From Frankiales bacterium (GTDB lineage: Bacteria > Actinomycetota > Actinomycetes > Mycobacteriales > SCTD01): 28,797 bases of DNA. The notes under the pieces were generated by a model. It was given only the letters and a program-made list of their open reading frames with translations, did no database searches and was not told where the DNA came from. The stretch spans positions 1 to 28,797 of the forward strand of contig JAODNB010000233.1 in the NCBI GenBank assembly GCA_025464795.1, given 5' to 3'. A program made the position numbers and the translations under genes. This document shows positions 14,390 to 21,521 of the stretch, piece by piece (the stretch's first letter is position 1; every line of letters begins with the position of its first letter).

Positions 14390-15115
14390 ATGCTGCGCCG
14401 TGCTCGGGCGGGGGTAGATCGTCCAGCGAGCGACTGGTCGGCGCTGCAGCCCGCCAAGCTGCGCGCGATCGACTTCGCGGTGGAGCGCGTGCAGGCACGC
14501 AGCGTCGCGGACCTCGGCGGCGTGTGGGCGGTGGAAGGCGGTTACGTCCGCTACGCCCTGGACCGCCCGGGAGTCACCGCGGGAGTCCTGGTCGACACCG
14601 GGCTGACCGATGCGGTGCGCTCCTTCGCAGCGGCAGATCCTCGGCTGCGCTTGGTGTCTGGTGAGTTCGGATCCGAGGCCAGCGTGGCAGCGGTCGGTCA
14701 GGTCGACGTCGTGCTCCTGCTCGACGTGCTGCTTCACCAGGTGGGCCCGGACTGGGACGAGGTGCTCCGCCGCTACAGCAAGACGGCGAGGTGCATCGTC
14801 ATCGTCGAGCCCACCTGGACCGGTGACGACGTCGTCCGCTTCTGGGACCTCGGCGAAGAGGGCTACCGCGCCAACACCCCGTCCGACGGCGCGGTGCCCC
14901 AGTGGTCGCAGCTGGACGACATCCATCCGGGATACGGGCGGCCGCACCGCGACGTCCACGAGTACTGGCAGTGGGGGCTGCCGGACCACGCGCGCAGGGA
15001 TCTCATGGCCGGTCTTGGCTGGACGTGCGCCTACTGGGCCGATCACGGCCCGTGGAAGGACGTACCGACCTCGCGAACGGTGGCGAGCGTGTACCTCGCC
15101 CCGGGCGCCTTCTGA
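14390..15115 (+). CDS. Methyltransferase-like protein, atypical motif I
   Basis: 241 residues. SVADLGGVWAVEGGYVRYAL (about 38-57) sits where a SAM-binding motif I belongs. It is followed by GVLVDTGLTDAV, VDVVLLLDVLLHQVGPDWDEVLRRY and TARCIVIVEPTW, which resemble strands 2, 4 and 5 of a class I methyltransferase. The glycine motif is DLGGVWAVEGG rather than DxGxGxG, so catalysis is likely but not certain. The C-terminal DIHPGYGRPHRDVHEYWQWGL is conserved-looking and may bind the acceptor. GGAGG lies seven bases before the ATG, unlike the leaderless neighbours. The gene is four bases upstream of the sulfotransferase and probably co-transcribed with it. Confidence 0.6.
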   Translation: MLRRARAGVDRPASDWSALQPAKLRAIDFAVERVQARSVADLGGVWAVEGGYVRYALDRPGVTAGVLVDTGLTDAVRSFAAADPRLRLVSGEFGSEASVAAVGQVDVVLLLDVLLHQVGPDWDEVLRRYSKTARCIVIVEPTWTGDDVVRFWDLGEEGYRANTPSDGAVPQWSQLDDIHPGYGRPHRDVHEYWQWGLPDHARRDLMAGLGWTCAYWADHGPWKDVPTSRTVASVYLAPGAF

Positions 15116-15119
15116 GTCC

Positions 15120-16052
15120 GTGGGCCTGAAGGAGCGTCGGGAGGCGCGCGCGCTGGACGCTGTGGAGCGGCGGCTCGTGTGGATGATCGGCTCGCCGCGG
15201 ACCGGCACCACCTGGCTGCTGCGGATGCTGGGCGCGCACCTCGACGCCGTGACGCTCGACGAGCCGCAGATCGGCACGCACCTGGTCCTGTTCTCGCCGG
15301 ACCTGCTCGGTCTGCCCGCCACCGGCTTCACCGGCGACAAGCTCGTCTACAACGACTGGCGGCGCGATCAGGACGACTACTTCTTCAGCGACCGCTACGC
15401 CCCGGTGTGGGAGCCGGCCCTTCGCCGCATGCTCCTGCTGCGCTTCGCCGCGCAGGCAGCCGACAGCGGCCGCTCGGCCGATGCTCCGATCATCGTCAAG
15501 GAGCCCAACGGCTCGCAGGCCGCTGAGCTCATCGGTCGTCTGCTGCCGCGATCACGCCTCCTGGTCGTGTGGCGGGACGGCCGTGACGTCGTCGACAGCC
15601 AGCTCGACGCCAGCCGAAGGGGCGCGTGGATGGACGTCGTCGGGGGCGGTCGCGACATGACGGGGCCGGAGCGCCTCGACTACGTGGCCGAGCGGGCCCT
15701 GCGGTGGCGCAAGCGGACGCAGGTCGTGCAGCGGGCCTACGCCGCCCACGCCCCCGAGCGTCGTCGGGCGCTGACCTACGAGGCCTTGCTCACCGCCCCG
15801 GTCCCGGCCCTGGAGTCGCTCGGCGACTGGCTCGGCGTGACGCCCCGGACGCCTGCTGCGGAGGTCGCCGCGACCTACGACTTCGCGGCGATCAGACCGC
15901 AGGACAAGGGGCGGGGCAAGTTCGCCCGGGCCGCGCGCCCGGGCATGTGGCGCGAGTCGCTGCGGCCGGAGGAGCAGGAGCTCCTGCACCAGATCATGGC
16001 GAGACCCTTGAGCAGCTGGGCTACCCGACGCGCTAGTCGTTGTTCCCGATGA
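15120..16052 (+). CDS. PAPS-dependent sulfotransferase, C-terminus apparently frameshifted
   Basis: 310 residues as read. The 5'-phosphosulfate loop is GSPRTGTTWLL (24-34). The 3'-phosphate site is WRDGRDVVDS (151-160). VKEPNGS lies between, and DKGRGKFARAARPGMW is a late PAPS-binding-like segment. It would transfer sulfate from PAPS to a glycan hydroxyl. After LLHQIM (residue 293) this frame gives ARPLSSWATRRASRCSR. The +1 alternative gives GETLEQLGYPTR and stops at TAG 16034-16036, a typical sulfotransferase end that would share CTAG with the convergent gene. One missing G near 15998 explains this. Sequence error and recent mutation cannot be separated here. GTG 15120 lies four bases after the preceding stop. 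Confidence 0.8.
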   Translation: MGLKERREARALDAVERRLVWMIGSPRTGTTWLLRMLGAHLDAVTLDEPQIGTHLVLFSPDLLGLPATGFTGDKLVYNDWRRDQDDYFFSDRYAPVWEPALRRMLLLRFAAQAADSGRSADAPIIVKEPNGSQAAELIGRLLPRSRLLVVWRDGRDVVDSQLDASRRGAWMDVVGGGRDMTGPERLDYVAERALRWRKRTQVVQRAYAAHAPERRRALTYEALLTAPVPALESLGDWLGVTPRTPAAEVAATYDFAAIRPQDKGRGKFARAARPGMWRESLRPEEQELLHQIMARPLSSWATRRASRCSR

Positions 16053-16620
16053 CCCGGGCCGGGATGCCGACGGCTATCGAGTTGTCGGGGATGGTGCCGC
16101 GCACGACGGCGCCCGCGCCGATCGTGCAGTTGGTCCCGATGTCCGCGCCGGCCAGGACGGTCACCCGGTCGCCGATCCAGCTGCCCGCACCGATCCGGAC
16201 GGCGGCGACAGTGCTGCCGCCGTCGTCCAGGATGCTGCGACCCGAGGCCCGCACGACGTGGTTGCTGTCGTAGACGCTGGAGCTCGCGCCGATGGACACC
16301 CCGTCCTCTATGTCGATGCTGAAGCTGGCGCTCACCGCGAAGAACGGCCGCAGGGTCACACGGTCGCCGATCCGAAGAGCGGGCACGTCGTCGTCCCACG
16401 CCGACCGCTCCACGGAGAGCCAGGCCTGGTGCATGAGCAGGCAGTTGGAGCCGACGGAGGCGTGCGCCGTGCCGTACAGCCACATGGGCCGGTGCAGGAT
16501 CGAGCTCTCACCGAAGGACGCGAACTGCCGCAGCCGTCGAGGCCGCATCAGCCGGGCCTCGGCGGCGACGGCCTTCAGGGGCTCCTCGCGCCAGACGCGC
16601 AGCTGCCCCGAGAGGCTCAC
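16033..16620 (-). CDS. Left-handed beta-helix (hexapeptide) acyltransferase
   Basis: 195 residues. From about residue 45 it shows hexapeptide-repeat spacing: ASVGSNC, LRIGDRV, IEDGVSIGASSSV, VRIGAGSWIGDRVTVLAGADIGTNCTIGAGAVV. It ends in IPDNSIAVGIPARVIG, the classic end of WbbJ/NodL/CysE-like O-acetyltransferases. The likely catalytic histidine is H121 in YDSNHVV. It should acetylate a sugar hydroxyl or amine using acetyl-CoA in the cytoplasm. GTG 16620 overlaps the upstream stop by four bases (GTGA), which rules out the longer frame to 16701. It is the last gene of the minus-strand operon. Its stop codon lies in the CTAG at 16033-16036. Confidence 0.8.
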   Translation of the reverse strand: MSLSGQLRVWREEPLKAVAAEARLMRPRRLRQFASFGESSILHRPMWLYGTAHASVGSNCLLMHQAWLSVERSAWDDDVPALRIGDRVTLRPFFAVSASFSIDIEDGVSIGASSSVYDSNHVVRASGRSILDDGGSTVAAVRIGAGSWIGDRVTVLAGADIGTNCTIGAGAVVRGTIPDNSIAVGIPARVIGNND

Positions 16621-17408
16621 CAGGACCCCGGCATGACCACGAGTCTTGCTGTGTAGTCGATCCGTTGCAGCAGCAGGGGGTGTGGAAGGGTCAGCATCCA
16701 CTCGTCGACCGCGTCGCGGCTGCCCCTCCAGTGGCCGTAGTCGTCGATGAGAAGGACCCCGCCGGGGGACAGGCGTGGCGAGAGGTGCTCGAGCTCGTGG
16801 CGGGTCGACGTGTAGTAGTCGGTGTCGAGGCGGAGCAGCGAGATCGTGTTAGGAGCGGCGGCCGGGATGGTGTCCTCCACCAGGCCCTGGACGAAGTGGA
16901 CCTTGCCGGCGGGGTAGCCGGTGGACAGCAGGAGCTCGCGCACCTCGGAGAGGGGTAGGTAGTCATAGGCAGGGTCGAGCGAGGCGGGGTCGGCGGCGTA
17001 CTGCGCGTGGTAGCTCGCCGCAGACGTGCCGAACATGTCGACGTCCCGCTCGGTCGGGCTGGGCATCTGGGTGAAGGTGTCGTAGAGCCAGACCTCCCGG
17101 TCCAACGCGTCCAGGGAGACGAGCGTCCGCAGCACGGCGAGGGCGCTACCGCCGCGCCACACACCGCACTCGACGAGATCGCCAGGGACCTCCGCCTGCA
17201 CGACGTAGCGAACGGCGTCGACGAGCGCGGCGATGCGCTCGGGACCGGTCAGGGTGTACGGCTCGACGGCCCGGATCGTGTCGGCCGTCTCCTTGTCGAT
17301 CCCGTGGGTCAGGCTGGGTCCGCTGTCCGTGCCCGTCCCGGTCCTCACCAGGTCGTAGCCGAAGCGCGCGACAGCTGAGGAGGCCGCCTGCTTGAGCCGC
17401 TGCTTCAT
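16617..17408 (-). CDS. TylF/macrocin-type O-methyltransferase
   Basis: 263 residues, the usual TylF-family size. Diagnostic blocks are GDLVECGVWRGGSALAVL (about 76-93), WLYDTFTQMPSPTERD (107-122), LLRLDTDYYTSTRHELEHL (191-209) and PGGVLLIDDYGHWRGSRDAVDE (215-236). The DTDYY and DDYGHW carboxylates coordinate the divalent metal in this family, which methylates sugar hydroxyls. Start ATG 17408 overlaps the sulfotransferase stop (ATGA); the open frame upstream of it is antisense-type sequence. It probably O-methylates the exported glycan. Amphipathic basic residues at the N-terminus (MKQRLKQ) may aid membrane contact. Confidence 0.85.
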   Translation of the reverse strand: MKQRLKQAASSAVARFGYDLVRTGTGTDSGPSLTHGIDKETADTIRAVEPYTLTGPERIAALVDAVRYVVQAEVPGDLVECGVWRGGSALAVLRTLVSLDALDREVWLYDTFTQMPSPTERDVDMFGTSAASYHAQYAADPASLDPAYDYLPLSEVRELLLSTGYPAGKVHFVQGLVEDTIPAAAPNTISLLRLDTDYYTSTRHELEHLSPRLSPGGVLLIDDYGHWRGSRDAVDEWMLTLPHPLLLQRIDYTARLVVMPGSW

Positions 17409-18622
17409 GCGCCGAACCTGGTCAGCCGAAGCTCCGACACGAGCAGCTCTGGCGTGAGGGTGAGCTGTACGAGCCGTTCCACGAGCTCCCCTGCGCCCGC
17501 TCGATGGGCGAGCAGCAACGTCCAGCTCCGCCCCGCGATGTGCTGCTCGCCGCGTTCGGCAGCTCCCCACGCGCCCTCCCGGTCCAAGACCGACTGCAGC
17601 TGGTCGCTGCCGTCCGGGCCGAGGGTCGCCCACCTGTCGTCGCCATGCTGAAAGCGCACGACGGCGTCAGGAGCTAGGGCCGATCGCAACGTGGCCGTGT
17701 CCCCCAGCGCGAGCTCCTCCAACATGCGGTCGACGAACCGCTGCGCGTCCTCATGCCCCAGGACCGTGGGTACGGCGACCGGCTTCCGCCTGGTCCTGCG
17801 CCACCGCGTGGGTAGCCGACGGTGCCGGGAAGCGGGGGCTGTGGCTGGCTCGCTGGTGTACCCGGCTTCGACGAGGACGTCCCCAGCTGCGCTCTCGAAG
17901 GCGGCCACGTCGAGCGGGTTCCACTCGCTCCTCCACTTCCCCGCAGCGACATCGGGTCGCGTGGGATCGACGTTGACCGCTCGTCCTGACTCGAGCTCGG
18001 ACCGCCGAACGGCCTCCTCGAGCGGGGGCACGCCGAGGAAGGCAAACACCTCGGTGATCGCGCGCGGCTGAGCAAGGAGATCCTCGTACCTGACTTCGAG
18101 GTACCGCGTGAGGTCGGGGGCCGCGGCCCGTGCGCTTCGGATGGCACTCGCCCACATCGCCGCCGCTGTGCTGATGTCGCCGGGTCCCCAGACCTGGGAC
18201 ACCTGCGAACGCACGACGTCGCGGCCGTCCCGGACGACGTGCACGACCCACGCATCGGGGTAGAGCCGCGCGATGAGCCCGAGGTGCCACACGTGCGTGG
18301 GGGACCTCTCGATGACGCGCAGCGCGTCCGGTTGGGTGCGAGAGACGTAACCGGCTAGCGCCGCGTCGCAGAACGCCCTGGCCGCCCGGTTGAAGTCCTG
18401 CTCGGGCATGAACCACGTCCCGGTGGCGGGGGAGCCCACGACGCCTCCCTGCGCCTGGTCGCGCAGCACCGAGATGGCGGAGGAGAACAGGTGGGTCTCT
18501 GAGGCGATCGCCAGGACATCGGGATGAGCGGCGATGGCGCGCTGCACCCAGGTCGTCCCGCTTCGGGGCGCCCCCACCACGAGCACCAGACGGTCCTTGA
18601 AGGGGCTCTCCTGCTCAGGCAC
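17405..18622 (-). CDS. Sulfotransferase with C-terminal NTF2/SnoaL-like domain
   Basis: 405 residues, well above the 260-320 usual for the family. Residues 1-258 are the sulfotransferase: VVGAPRSGTTWVQRAI (15-30) binds the phosphosulfate end of PAPS and VVRDGRDVVRSQV (129-141) the 3'-phosphate. ERSPTHVWHLG and LEVRYEDLLAQP complete the core. A basic Pro/Arg linker (about 260-285) leads to residues 289-405: HEDAQRFVDRMLEELALGD, LRSALAPDAVVRFQHG, and a string of strands ending LLVSELRLTRFGA. That helix-then-curved-sheet pattern resembles NTF2/SnoaL folds, a visual judgement only. GTG 18622 overlaps the preceding gene by eight bases. It probably sulfates the glycan next to the ABC exporter. Confidence 0.8.
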   Translation of the reverse strand: MPEQESPFKDRLVLVVGAPRSGTTWVQRAIAAHPDVLAIASETHLFSSAISVLRDQAQGGVVGSPATGTWFMPEQDFNRAARAFCDAALAGYVSRTQPDALRVIERSPTHVWHLGLIARLYPDAWVVHVVRDGRDVVRSQVSQVWGPGDISTAAAMWASAIRSARAAAPDLTRYLEVRYEDLLAQPRAITEVFAFLGVPPLEEAVRRSELESGRAVNVDPTRPDVAAGKWRSEWNPLDVAAFESAAGDVLVEAGYTSEPATAPASRHRRLPTRWRRTRRKPVAVPTVLGHEDAQRFVDRMLEELALGDTATLRSALAPDAVVRFQHGDDRWATLGPDGSDQLQSVLDREGAWGAAERGEQHIAGRSWTLLLAHRAGAGELVERLVQLTLTPELLVSELRLTRFGA

Positions 18623-19448
18623 GCGGCTTGCGCCTTCCGGCTGGGCGGGGGCGGGCTCGTGCGCGGACCTTGTCCAGGGCGGCTCTCAGGAGCACGCGGC
18701 CGGAGACGTCGCCGACGAGCTCGGTGCGCACGACGAGCTCGCGCCGCTCGGCTCTGACCTTCTGCGCCCAGCCCCACTCGCGGTCCTCGTCGACCCGGAG
18801 GTTGCTGAAGGCTGGATGGTCCCGCAGGACGTGGTCGAACAGCGCAGCGATGTGCGGCACCGTCCGCTCCTCCGCCGACAGGACGTAACGGTCGCCGTTC
18901 CCGAGCATGGTCGTTGGCACGAACTCCTCCCGGCCCTCGAAGGTCCAGTTCAGGTCGTCGAGCAGCAGCCAGCCGCCTGGTCGCAGCAGCCGTTCGGCCA
19001 GGATGACTGCGGTGGTGTCGATCGTGAGGCTCTTCGCCCCGTCGAGGTAGATGAAGTCGTAGCCGGGAGTGCACACGCCGGCGGCCGACGTGCGCCGCCG
19101 CACCTCCTCGAGCAACCACCAGGCGTAACTGCTGTGCGGCATGCGCACGGTGTCGACCCAGTCCCGGAGCCCGCAGCGCTGCAGCACCGCCTCGACCCAC
19201 TCCTTCGCCGGGCTCCGGTCGTCGAACTGGTTGCTGTCGACGGTGACGACGCGCCCGCGGCCCAGGTACCGGAGGGCCCCGGCCATGTAGGCGGCCGAGG
19301 TGCCGAAGCAGGTCCCGATGTCGAGGACGTCGCGCGGCTGGTGCTCGACGAAGTGCTCCCAGATCCGCAGTCCCTGTCCCTCGGTCATGATCGGGTTGTT
19401 GTCGATCGCGGCGACGAGCTCGTCGAAGGAACGACGCCACGCCGTCAC
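18615..19448 (-). CDS. Class I SAM-dependent methyltransferase (Methyltransf_24-like)
   Basis: 277 residues. RDVLDIGTCFGTSAAYMAGAL (about 39-59) is motif I. VVTVDSNQFDDRS holds the acidic residue for the ribose. YDFIYLDGAKS and LLRPGGWLLLDDLNW place two carboxylates where metal-dependent O-methyltransferases of the CmcI/TylF-like group bind their cation. The Arg/Ala-rich tail (RARARPRPAGRRKPRA) is basic. GTG 19448 overlaps the Wzt stop by four bases (GTGA), so translation is coupled to the exporter. It likely methylates the glycan; a terminal methyl cap read by Wzt, as in some E. coli O-antigens, is an attractive but unproven role. Confidence 0.75.
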   Translation of the reverse strand: MTAWRRSFDELVAAIDNNPIMTEGQGLRIWEHFVEHQPRDVLDIGTCFGTSAAYMAGALRYLGRGRVVTVDSNQFDDRSPAKEWVEAVLQRCGLRDWVDTVRMPHSSYAWWLLEEVRRRTSAAGVCTPGYDFIYLDGAKSLTIDTTAVILAERLLRPGGWLLLDDLNWTFEGREEFVPTTMLGNGDRYVLSAEERTVPHIAALFDHVLRDHPAFSNLRVDEDREWGWAQKVRAERRELVVRTELVGDVSGRVLLRAALDKVRARARPRPAGRRKPRA

Positions 19449-20626
19449 GAACTGCGCCGGGTGAAGGTGGCGCGCAGGTCGGCGGTGCCGTGCACGTGGG
19501 GCCGGCCGGTGACGTAGAACGACTGCCTCGGGGCGGTGACCAGCAGAGCACTCTCTCCGGCGCCGGTCAGCGCTCGCAGGGTCACGCCGATCGTGTAGTT
19601 GCCGCTGGGCAGGTCGGCGGGGAACTGCACGTCATAGGACACGACCTCGCCCGCGGCAATACCTGGCATCGGATGGTTCATGCGCGCCTCGCTGTAGACC
19701 GCCTGCCCTTGGGCGTTCTCGATGCCCACCCACAGGAACGGTGAGGCGACCGGCATGTCGGCGCGGACCGTGAGGGAGCAGGTCGTCGTCCGGCCCGACT
19801 CCTGGTGAGTCACGCCGCGGCCCTCGTCGTCCTGCAGCGCGTAGCTCACCAGCTCCACGTGGCCACCGCCGGAACCGTCCTCGCCGGCGACGAGCTCCTT
19901 GCCGGCCAGGTCGTAGTAGCAGGCGATGGCGTCGAACGTCGTGCCGTCGTGCGCGACGCGACCGCGGTCGAGGACCACGCCCCGGTCGCAGAACCCTCGG
20001 ATGGAGTTCATGTTGTGGCTCACCACCACGATGGTGGTACCCGTGCTGCGGATCTCGTTCATCCGCTCGAAGCAGCGGACCTGGAAGGCGAAGTCACCGA
20101 CGGCCAGCACCTCGTCGACCAGCAGCACGTCGGGCCGGGCCTCGACGGCCACCGCGAAGCCGAGCCGGACGAACATGCCCGACGAGTAGAACTTCACGGG
20201 CGTGTCGATGAACGACGACAGCTCGGAGAACTCGACGATCGCGTCGAAGCGCCGATCGATCTCCGGCCTCGTCAGCCCGAGGATCGTGCCGTTCACGTAG
20301 ACGTTCTCGCGGCCGGTCATCTCCGGGTGAAATCCGACTCCGACCGAGATCAGGGGGGCGACCCTGCCGCGGACGGTCACCCGGCCGGACGTCGGCGCCG
20401 TCACACCGCAGAGCATCTGCAGAAGCGTCGACTTGCCGGCCCCGTTGCGCCCGATCACGCCCAGGCTCTCCCCTGGCTGGACGTCGAGGTCGACGTCAGA
20501 CAGGGCCGTGAACCAGCTGCGCTCGGTACGCGTGAACAGCTGGCCGAGCACGCCCCCGACGCGGGCGTGGTCGTCGTACTTGCGGTACCTCTTGGAGACG
20601 CCGGACAGCTGGATGCTTGCGGTCAC
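19445..20626 (-). CDS. wzt: Polysaccharide ABC transporter ATP-binding protein with C-terminal carbohydrate-binding domain
   Basis: 393 residues. The ATPase domain has Walker A GRNGAGKST (59-67), signature FYSSGM (147-152), Walker B LLVDEVLAVGD (168-178) and H-loop H204. The segment VGVGFHPEMTGRENVYVNG is typical of the Wzt/TagH/KpsT export group. From about residue 255 a beta-rich domain follows (HVELVSYALQDDEG, FLWVGIENAQGQAVYSEARMNH, FPADLPSGNYTIGVTLR), matching Wzt C-terminal domains that recognise the glycan cargo end. It powers export of an undecaprenyl-linked glycan through the Wzm channel. GTG 20626 overlaps the wzm stop by four bases. Confidence 0.9.
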   Translation of the reverse strand: MTASIQLSGVSKRYRKYDDHARVGGVLGQLFTRTERSWFTALSDVDLDVQPGESLGVIGRNGAGKSTLLQMLCGVTAPTSGRVTVRGRVAPLISVGVGFHPEMTGRENVYVNGTILGLTRPEIDRRFDAIVEFSELSSFIDTPVKFYSSGMFVRLGFAVAVEARPDVLLVDEVLAVGDFAFQVRCFERMNEIRSTGTTIVVVSHNMNSIRGFCDRGVVLDRGRVAHDGTTFDAIACYYDLAGKELVAGEDGSGGGHVELVSYALQDDEGRGVTHQESGRTTTCSLTVRADMPVASPFLWVGIENAQGQAVYSEARMNHPMPGIAAGEVVSYDVQFPADLPSGNYTIGVTLRALTGAGESALLVTAPRQSFYVTGRPHVHGTADLRATFTRRSS

Positions 20627-21477
20627 AGCAGGTCCGCCAGGACACGGTCCCGTTTGGAGTGCAGGGCAAGCCCCGCAGCTCCTGCGACGACGATCCAGAC
20701 GAGCGAGGCGACGACGGAGCGCCAGAGGCCTGCGTCGGCCGAGCCCACGGCCCTGCGGAACAGCTCGACGGGTCCGGCGGCGGGCAGGAGCTCCACGAGG
20801 AGACGGAGCTCGTGCGGCACCCGGGACACCGGGTAGATGACCGGGGTCAGGTAGAACAGGACGGTCATCCCAGAGCTGACCGCGAAGCGCAGGTCGCGCA
20901 GGTAGACCTGGGCGGCCGAGAACACGAGCGACAGCGCGAGGCACAGCAGCACCCCGAGGGCGATGCCGGGGAGCACCCACAGCGTCGACAGGCCAAGGCC
21001 AGGCCCTAGCCCGACGATCATCGCGAGCAGGACCAGCAGGGTTGCTACGAGGGGGAAGATCGCCGTCGTGACGGCTACCAGTGGCAGGACCATCCGCGGG
21101 AAGTAGATCCGCTGCGCGAGGTTCGCACCGTCGACGACAGCCGTCGCGCCAGCGAGGAAGGCGCTGCTGAAGAAGCTCCACGGCACCATCCCGGCGAACA
21201 CGAAGACCGAGTAGGGAGTGTGCGGGTCGGCCTGCGATCCGCGGCCGCCGGGCACGAGGTTGGAGAACACGACGGTCAGCACCACGGCCTGGATGAGCGG
21301 CAGTGCGATGGCCCAGACCAGGCCCAACCGGGTCCGCCGGTACCGGACGAAGAAGTCCTTGCGGGCGAGCACCCCGATGAGCGTTCGGGAGGACCAGAGC
21401 GAGCGCAGCAGCTCACGCAGAGGGGTACCGGGCCCGGACAGCGTGAAGGCGACGGGAGCGGTCTCCTCGGTGGGCAT
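20623..21477 (-). CDS. wzm: Polysaccharide ABC transporter permease
   Basis: 284 residues with six membrane segments of the ABC-2 type. The cytoplasmic N-terminus contains LLRSLWSSRTLIGVLARKDFFVRYRRTRLGLVWAIALPLIQ, with the coupling-helix pattern of Wzm/TagG/KpsM. VPWSFFSSAFLAGATAVVDGANLAQRIYFPRMVLPL, AAQVYLRDLRFAVSSG and FYLTPVIYPVSRVP follow in the expected order. It forms the channel partner of the ATPase encoded next to it (GTGA overlap). ATG 21477 has GAAGGA a few bases upstream. The preceding methyltransferase ends 41 bases upstream, and a TAGTCT element near its stop could give wzm extra transcription. Confidence 0.9.
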   Translation of the reverse strand: MPTEETAPVAFTLSGPGTPLRELLRSLWSSRTLIGVLARKDFFVRYRRTRLGLVWAIALPLIQAVVLTVVFSNLVPGGRGSQADPHTPYSVFVFAGMVPWSFFSSAFLAGATAVVDGANLAQRIYFPRMVLPLVAVTTAIFPLVATLLVLLAMIVGLGPGLGLSTLWVLPGIALGVLLCLALSLVFSAAQVYLRDLRFAVSSGMTVLFYLTPVIYPVSRVPHELRLLVELLPAAGPVELFRRAVGSADAGLWRSVVASLVWIVVAGAAGLALHSKRDRVLADLL

Positions 21478-21515
21478 GCATCCTTCGCTCGGTCGGGGGG
21501 AGTGGTCTGTCGCCG

Positions 21516-21521
21516 AGACTA
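21516..21521 (-). promoter_or_regulatory. Candidate -10 element TAGTCT before wzm
   Basis: On the minus strand TAGTCT overlaps the TAG stop codon (21519-21521) of the upstream methyltransferase. It would give a leader of about 30 bases containing GAAGGA before ATG 21477. The evidence is weaker than for the leaderless-type elements. Confidence 0.25.

Noticed and set aside
15990..16010. Programmed frameshifting at the sulfotransferase end
   Set aside because: No slippery heptamer and no obvious downstream structure; a one-base deletion or sequence error explains the data more simply.
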